A stretch of 64,000 bases of DNA, from NCBI GenBank assembly GCA_019009955.1, contig CM032232.1:73403001-73467000 (forward strand), in the 5' to 3' direction. The notes beneath the pieces were generated by a model. The model was not told the DNA's origin, made no database searches, and saw only the letters and a program-made list of their open reading frames with translations. Of this stretch, positions 58,013 to 64,000 are shown in pieces (position 1 is the first letter of the stretch; every line of letters starts with the position of its first letter). Both the position numbers and the translations under genes were made by a program. Source of the stretch: Riptortus pedestris. Lineage: Eukaryota; Arthropoda; Insecta; Hemiptera; Alydidae.

Positions 58013-59517
58013 AAGGTAATTATGACACCTGTTATCATTTATTCAACAAAACTAAAATTTCGAGTCATACAGCCATATATTCCTTTCCTAAATAATGAAA
58101 TTACGTTGCTAGACTAGTAGATTAGAATAATCCCATACCTCTCAATGGACAAAAAATTAAACGAAAATTATTAACAAGAAAGCCCATTGTCAGATACTTT
58201 TTCCAACAGATGGTTTTGTCCATTTTCTTAAACTTCAGTTTTCTTTCAATTAGAAGCCCACCTAATATGACAATTTCATTCTATGATGCAGCCCATAAAA
58301 GACCTCATTAAAGAGTATTGCCAATAAAAGTGTCCTATAAACAGAGAGTCTTGGCTGGAGTTCTGTCCGAAGGCTCCCTTTTCCATTAGAGTAAGTGGCC
58401 ATCTTGTTATTTTCACCAACTGTTACATTATTCACTCGCTTTTTATACAAAACTACCCCGTCGACTATATACCTCTCTTTTTCCACCTCTTAGAAGGTTT
58501 TTTATGACTAGGGACAGTCTCCCTAGTGAGTATTAGTTTGAAAGTTAAATTAAGTTCCCATATAATCAATAAATACAGGGCATTGGGCAGATACGTAAAA
58601 AAAAGGATAAAGTTGGCAATAGAAAGATAAATTAGAATTCTTGGAAGTGTATTGGAAGTAGATAATTCCTTCCATAACCCATTTCGATAATGGCTAGGCC
58701 TTTGAGTAACAACTTAATTCTGGTCACTCCTCAATCAACGCAATGTCGTTCTCTAATACATTCACCGTTTTTCTGTTCTCCTCTGAGACACCCAGACTTC
58801 TAACAAAAATAAATCCAGCTCCAATGAACAAAACATCTTTTATATTTTATTTTTTCTATTGCAAATCCAAATAATTTAAAATCCGTTTTATGTAAGCTAA
58901 AAGACCCAATAAAGCCGGACCAGTCAAGGAAATTAAAGAAAAGGTGCCAGGAGCATCTGTCGAGAATGGACTCAACGTTTCTTCAGCATTTGAGGAAAGA
59001 AAAGCACGAAAATGCCCCACACGAGGTAGCTTTATTGGCAAGGGAACATAACCACAAACTAATTCAGAAATTGGAACCTCTCTGCATTGAGCTGGAGAGA
59101 CGGAGCGGTGTCTGCCTAAATGAGCAATTGGAAATGCCAAGTTCTGTCCTGTTGAGTAGGCCTCCTCTATCTCTGCTAGTCGCCAGTAGTGGCCCCAAAG
59201 CCGTGGCGTTAACGTCAATTATACAGCAGAAGGTAGGATAATTGTTAATTTATAGTAACTTGTTCATAGGGTATACATGTGTTGTTAATGTTTAGAGTAT
59301 TTATTCACTTTAACTATTTTAATTAATTGAGCTATAATATATTCTTTTATAATATATTCTTTTAATGTTTGACTTAGATTCTAGTAGTTTTAAGTTAGGA
59401 CGTTTTCGTAAGACTGATTTTAGTATGAAATTCTATTTTGTTAAAATATTTCAAAATGTAATTGTTGGATGCATAACTTGGCCTAAGCTTGTTTATTTGT
59501 TGTTTCTTTGTTGTTTG

Positions 59518-59565
59518 CCCGATGATGGCACGTTAGTGCCGAAAGGCCTTGTGCGTCAATAAATA
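59518..59565 (+). mobile_element. Penelope-like 3' end with hammerhead-like core
   Basis: CCCGATGAT, then a perfect 5-bp stem GGCAC/GTGCC (59527-59531 and 59536-59540) with a GTTA loop, then GAAA at 59541-59544 and AATAAATAAATTGG. It is the best-formed of several such motifs here, though CCGATGA differs from the CUGAUGA consensus. Confidence 0.5.
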
Positions 59566-60113
59566 AATTGGTGGGAAGACTTCGTGTTATTGAGACCTTT
59601 TTACCAGATCTCCACTCCCACATCCAGCAACATACGAATTATGATATATTGGATTCACTTCTCCAATAAAACCTATTTTAACGATGGCATTCAAGAAAAC
59701 ATATTTTGACATTTAATTAAACTCCGGCAGTTCATTTAGCCAATTTGTATATAAGTATAATATATGTATGAGATAATATATAATTGTATATAATTACATT
59801 ATACATATATATTCTCCAATAATAAATCGGAAGATTTACTATCTTGTTTGAACACATATCCGACGCCTACTTGAATAATCTGATTACCATACAGCCTAGT
59901 CCCACCATGGAGTAGTTGCTCGTAATGATTGTTTCGTTACGCGTTACCCGAAACTTGAAAATATGTATCTTCCATACATTTAATGTAAATATAATTACGG
60001 ACACGTTAGGCGATTATTTTTGCAAATATCGATCATACATTAATAATTTGTGATGAATAAGAGGCCCGTTTGTGCCGTTAATGCGTGTGTTTGTGGTTGT
60101 GTGCATGCATTTA

Positions 60114-60139
60114 AGTGTGTGTGTGTGTGTGTGTGTGTA

Positions 60140-60226
<87 letters not shown>

Positions 60227-60240
60227 GAGAGACAGACAGA
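60114..60240. repeat. (TG)n-(GA)n microsatellite
   Basis: TG repeats to about 60138, then GA repeats with CAGA interruptions to 60240. Open frames on both strands here are artefacts. Confidence 0.95.
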
Positions 60241-61549
60241 GAAATATTGATAGCAAGAGGAAGAGTATATTTTCAAAAGGCCTTAACTACCAAAGTCATT
60301 TCCCCGAATTTTTAATTTTGACATCATTTTTAAATTGGGTTTCTTTGGCGAAATTTGGTATTATTTCAGGTTTAGGAGGAAACTCGACGGAGCAGAAATG
60401 TTTTCGATAAGTGACTTTATGAAACTTTCATGAATGAAAATAATGTAAAAAAAAAAAAAAATCATCTACTTTATACAAAGATGTATGTATTTGTACTATA
60501 AAGTATCTACTTGTATATTGAAGTATTGTCTAGTAATGTGGTAAATGAACCATAATTCCCTGGACAAATTTCAGTATTTAATAATCTCATAATATAAAAC
60601 GGGAATATGGTCAATTTCTATTTCTTGTGACGATTTGCTTTGGTAGGTTTACTTTTTTTAAACTTTACTTTACTTTAAACTTTACTTTTTTTAAAAGTGA
60701 AAGAAATCGTTATTTGTTATATTTCGAAATGATTTCACCAATTATATAAAAAGGCAATAAAAAAATTTCAGGAAGAAGGAAAATCCAATGAATGTTCATT
60801 CTGAGAAGTCTTTACTTCATATTTTAATTTGGAAACAATCGCTTCCAGCATTCAACACAAATAAAATTTCTTTCAAATTTGCTGAAATGGTTAAGATGTA
60901 CACAAAGAAAAGTGATTCCTCATTTATTATTAATATATATGTACAAACAAATATTCTTGCAGTTTATTATATATACTTTTAATGATAAAATTACACAAGA
61001 TACCGTAAGTGTATTTATATATTTTTTCTCCTAGATATTTCGTCATTATCAGACTGCTGGAGCTTATTAAAAAATAACTTCAATGAAAGTTTTCTTCACG
61101 AACTTTTACTTTATTAAAGCTTTTCCTTGAAGATATCATTATTAGCTAGCTACAGAACTACAGTTTGACGGAAATATAAGAATTTTTATAGAAAAACTTT
61201 TCATCTCTCCTCAAAATTAAATTTATACAATCATTTGTAATTTTTAATATTAAGAAAAATCATATACTTAAATATCAAATATTTATGGTGCTTATTGCTC
61301 GCCCGAATTTTTTAACACATCATTCTTTTGCTTTCTCGATTTATTTGTATTTTAATTCAGCATTAAAAACAACATAAATATTCCGTCTTAGAAAAAGATC
61401 TCAAAATTACTGTATAGAGAAGTATAAAATTTGGGTGGTACATTTAAAAAAAAATTAAATCGTAAATATTTTACCATATTACATAGGTCGGGAATGAAGT
61501 TGTATAAAACTTCATAAATAGATTCTTCGGAATTAAAATATGTAGTAAC

Positions 61550-61551
<2 letters not shown>

Positions 61552-61607
<56 letters not shown>

Positions 61608-61608
61608 C
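61552..61608. repeat. (TG)n microsatellite ending in GCGCGCG
   Basis: A long TG tract ending in a short CG alternation, potentially Z-DNA-forming. It lies just upstream of the dispersed repeat copy 2. Confidence 0.95.
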
Positions 61609-61619
61609 TATATTTATAT

Positions 61620-62110
61620 ACATATATACAGCAATAATAAATGTAACATAATAGAAAACCAATAATTGTAACAACACAACAATAATTAGTTGTAGCATAA
61701 TAATAAATTAAATAACAATATCATTGTAACGTTAATATAACTTGAACATAGCTTTAACATAATATAACAATAACTGTGATAACATATAGCAATAACAAAT
61801 ATAACATAGTGAAATAACAATAATATATCAATTTTATTACTACATAAAAATAGCTTTAATAAAAAAAATAATATAGCAATAATTATAATAACGCATATCA
61901 ATAGTTATAACATAGTTCAACATACAAAAGACAATATACTATAGTAATACAAAACATAAGGCAGTGACCAAGCCAATTATAACAAACTTGAGGTTATACT
62001 TAGTACTCCTACAAAGGAACAACAGTGATGTGCAATAGCTTTTAAGTATCTTTAGTATTGATAAGTAGAATTAACACAAACACTATAAGTTACACTCTAA
62101 TAACAATGTG

Positions 62111-62143
<33 letters not shown>

Positions 62144-62265
62144 AGTACCAGTACTTTTTAGCCCTGAAGAAGAGAAAATAAATATTCTCGAAATATTGGA
62201 ATGAACTAAGATTTTTTCACCAACACTGACCAAGTCTCCAAAAAACAACAACACCATATATATAT
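61620..62265 (+). repeat. dispersed repeat with AACAATA-rich tandem and Penelope-like end, copy 2
   Basis: Matches 45430-46020 in order. The 3' part carries CTGAAGAA (62164-62171), stem GAGAA/TTCTC (62172-62176 and 62185-62189) and GAAA (62190-62193), a hammerhead-like layout. A (TA)n of about 28 bases at 62114 lies in the same relative place as in copy 1. Confidence 0.7.
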
Positions 62266-62274
62266 ATATATATA

Positions 62275-62520
62275 TAGTATATGAAGTACGGAGATATTCA
62301 GAATTTTCCATTTTCCAAAGAATACTGGACGGTGGAAGGAAGATACCGAGAAGAAACAAACAGGCCTTACCTCCACAAACAGATTATTTAAAACCATGAA
62401 CAATATCATGAATCACGTACAAAATGTTTCGTATTTTCACAGGCCACTGACGATGGTGCATTTGCTATGAAAACGCTCTGTCGCTTTTAAATGAACTATT
62501 TGTCGAAGGGAGGCCTGTAT
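62275..62520 (+). repeat. direct repeat of about 250 bp, copy 1
   Basis: GGAGATATTCAGAATTTTCC through CTGACGATGGTGCATTTGCT and AAACGCTCTGTCGCTTTTAA to about 62520, matched at 63755-64000. The CTGACGAT...GAAAA segment is a weaker hammerhead-like core, suggesting a Penelope-like 3' end. Confidence 0.8.
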
Positions 62521-63754
62521 TATTCTTATTGAATCAGAATTCTACCCCATCTCCCCTTAAATGCTATTAAAAGTCAATATAGTTAAGTCTAATGATTTAA
62601 AAAAAAAATAACGTAAATATTGAATTACGTCAACCACAGTTTCCATTAGGAAGAATGCTGAGGGTAGTCTTAAGAAGTGTAATTTATGCGTTATGTAATA
62701 GTAACATGTTAGAGAGTCTTGCAACTAACCGTAATTTTAAACCGATTTATAATAATTGGTAACCGGGAATAATTTTATTGGTGCCAAGTAATGCCTTCAG
62801 TTTCATTTTTATTTTAATTATGAAAATCCTACACATAAAAGTACAAATAATAGAAAATGTCTGTCAAAGAGGAACTGTATAATTAATGAAATTCAATAGG
62901 TGTCTAATGTTTAGATCACTAGAAATAAAATAAAAAATACTCTAATGACTAATTTCTCTAAAGGGAAATCTAGTAGACCTTGGAAATTCTAAGATACACA
63001 CGTCGGACGGTAACGCTTGGTTGATAACGTCTGGTTAATAAGACAAAAAAAAGAAATTGTCAGTTATTAGCATAATGACTTTTGACTATTTCCGATGAAT
63101 CGATATAGCCCACGTTCCAATGAGTAAAACGAATCATTTTCAGCTGGTAGTTATGGTAGTATAGATATTCACAGGATTATATGGGAAATAAGGGACGTTT
63201 ATATGTGGCAATATATAACAAAAACATATGATCCCCTCTGCCATCCTGGCTCTGCTCCAACTCTATACTTCCAAGTAATAAGATCTTTTCTCTGAAAAAC
63301 AGGATTGACCGCCATTTATGTCTCGGCCAGCAAACTATGAGGATAGCCGTTTTCTTCAAAAGCTCCTCTCCCCGCTCTATTACACAATGGAAATAAAATT
63401 CAACATTTCATAAATTAAACACTTAGCCAATTCAATCTCAAAGATCAATCCTTTAGGGGGAAAAATGATTTGGAGATGTTTTTCGCAAATCCCTCTTAAA
63501 GAAAACTGACTTAATAGAAGTCAAAATATAGACCACTCTACAATCATTGGCCTGTTGCTATACGACCAAGATAGATGTACAGTATTAAAAACTTTGAAAC
63601 ATGATTTTAAATGTGGCTGGCAAAAATTAAAAACTTGACAATGCTGGTTTAGCAAGTAGATGATGGACACAAAAGTGAGATATAAAGGAACCCCTCAATA
63701 AGGAGCTATAAAGCTTGAAACGCATTGGGGATTTATATGTATATTGTGTATGAA
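62521..63754. other. no gene recognised
   Basis: Unique AT-rich DNA. A fragment of the palindromic HINE-like end (TTTCTCTAAAGGGAAATCTA) lies at about 62951-62970. Confidence 0.45.
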
Positions 63755-64000
63755 AGGCGGAGATATTCAGAATGTTCCATTTTCCAAATAATACTTGAGG
63801 TTGGAAGGAAGATACCTAGAAAAAACTAACATGCCTTACCTCAACAAACAGATTATTTAAAACCATGAGCAATATCATGAATCATGCACAAAATGTTTCG
63901 TGTTTTCGCAGGACACTGACGATGAAGCATTTGCCCTGAAAACGCTCTGTCGCTTTTAAGTGAACTGTTTTTCGAAAGAAGGCATGTTTGAAAAAATTAA
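63755..64000 (+). repeat. direct repeat of about 250 bp, copy 2 (runs to window end)
   Basis: GGCGGAGATATTCAGAATGT through CACTGACGATGAAGCATTTG and AAACGCTCTGTCGCTTTTAA, matching 62275-62520. It may continue past the window. Confidence 0.8.

Larger units (their letters stand above)
58013..61550. other. no gene recognised; GA tract and a Penelope-like end
   Basis: Mostly unique AT-rich DNA. The frame through 58966-59241 (discussed in findings) is the only non-low-complexity candidate. A TG/GA microsatellite lies at 60115-60240. A hammerhead-like end lies at 59518-59565. Confidence 0.45.

Noticed and set aside
58856..59218. Minus-strand 120-codon frame
   Set aside because: The opposite strand gives the more protein-like translation. 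At most one of them can be real and neither has homology that I recognise.

Overview
The window is AT-rich eukaryotic intergenic DNA, most likely from an arthropod and probably an insect with a repeat-rich genome. This rests on the repeats: Jockey-like and RTE-like LINE remnants, a tRNA-headed SINE, mariner and Helitron elements, Gypsy-type solo LTRs and many long (TA)n tracts. I cannot name the species. I found no convincing host gene, no rRNA gene and no intact tRNA gene. Nearly every long open frame is either a decayed transposable-element protein or low-complexity sequence.

Layout. 0-3.9 kb: SINE pieces, the end of an RNase H-bearing LINE, and a TA-flanked MITE (3510-3921). 4.5-13.1 kb: a cluster of copies of one structured non-autonomous repeat, called 'the HINE-like family' here. 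It has a 20-bp palindrome at one end, 12-bp subterminal inverted repeats, a (TA)n tract in the middle and a stem-loop at the other end. About 20 full, partial or degenerate copies lie across the window. 16.5-19.9 kb: LINE graveyard, with a Jockey-like RT remnant, a second RNase H-LINE tail, and an RTE-like element whose endonuclease is fused in frame to the end of its RT by an internal deletion. 20-31.9 kb: further HINE-like and SINE copies and a CT/GA tract of about 570 bp that cuts one HINE-like copy short. 32.1-34.3, 38.9-40.8, 43.9-44.9, 46.1-47.2 and 52.5-53.4 kb: five non-autonomous Helitrons, each with TC...hairpin...CTAG ends and an A/T insertion site. 36.6-38.0 kb: a 50-bp minisatellite of about 29 units, open in all three forward frames. 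43.2-45.35 kb: one HINE-like copy whose (TA)n holds both a mariner deletion derivative and a Helitron. 50.3-52.1 kb: a large inverted repeat enclosing a foldback element and a solo LTR. 55.7-57.0 kb: a direct duplication of an unknown segment with a second solo LTR of the same family between its copies. 58-64 kb: mostly unique AT-rich DNA, with Penelope-like 3' fragments carrying hammerhead-like cores and two repeat pairs.

How the parts interact: elements nest in one another. The (TA)n cores of the HINE-like family appear to supply TA and A/T target sites for mariner and Helitron insertion. The most distinctive candidates for undescribed biology are the HINE-like family, the palindromic minisatellite, the recombined RTE open frame, and two short unique blocks that look like regulatory DNA. 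All calls were made by eye. Boundaries are approximate unless target-site duplications are stated.
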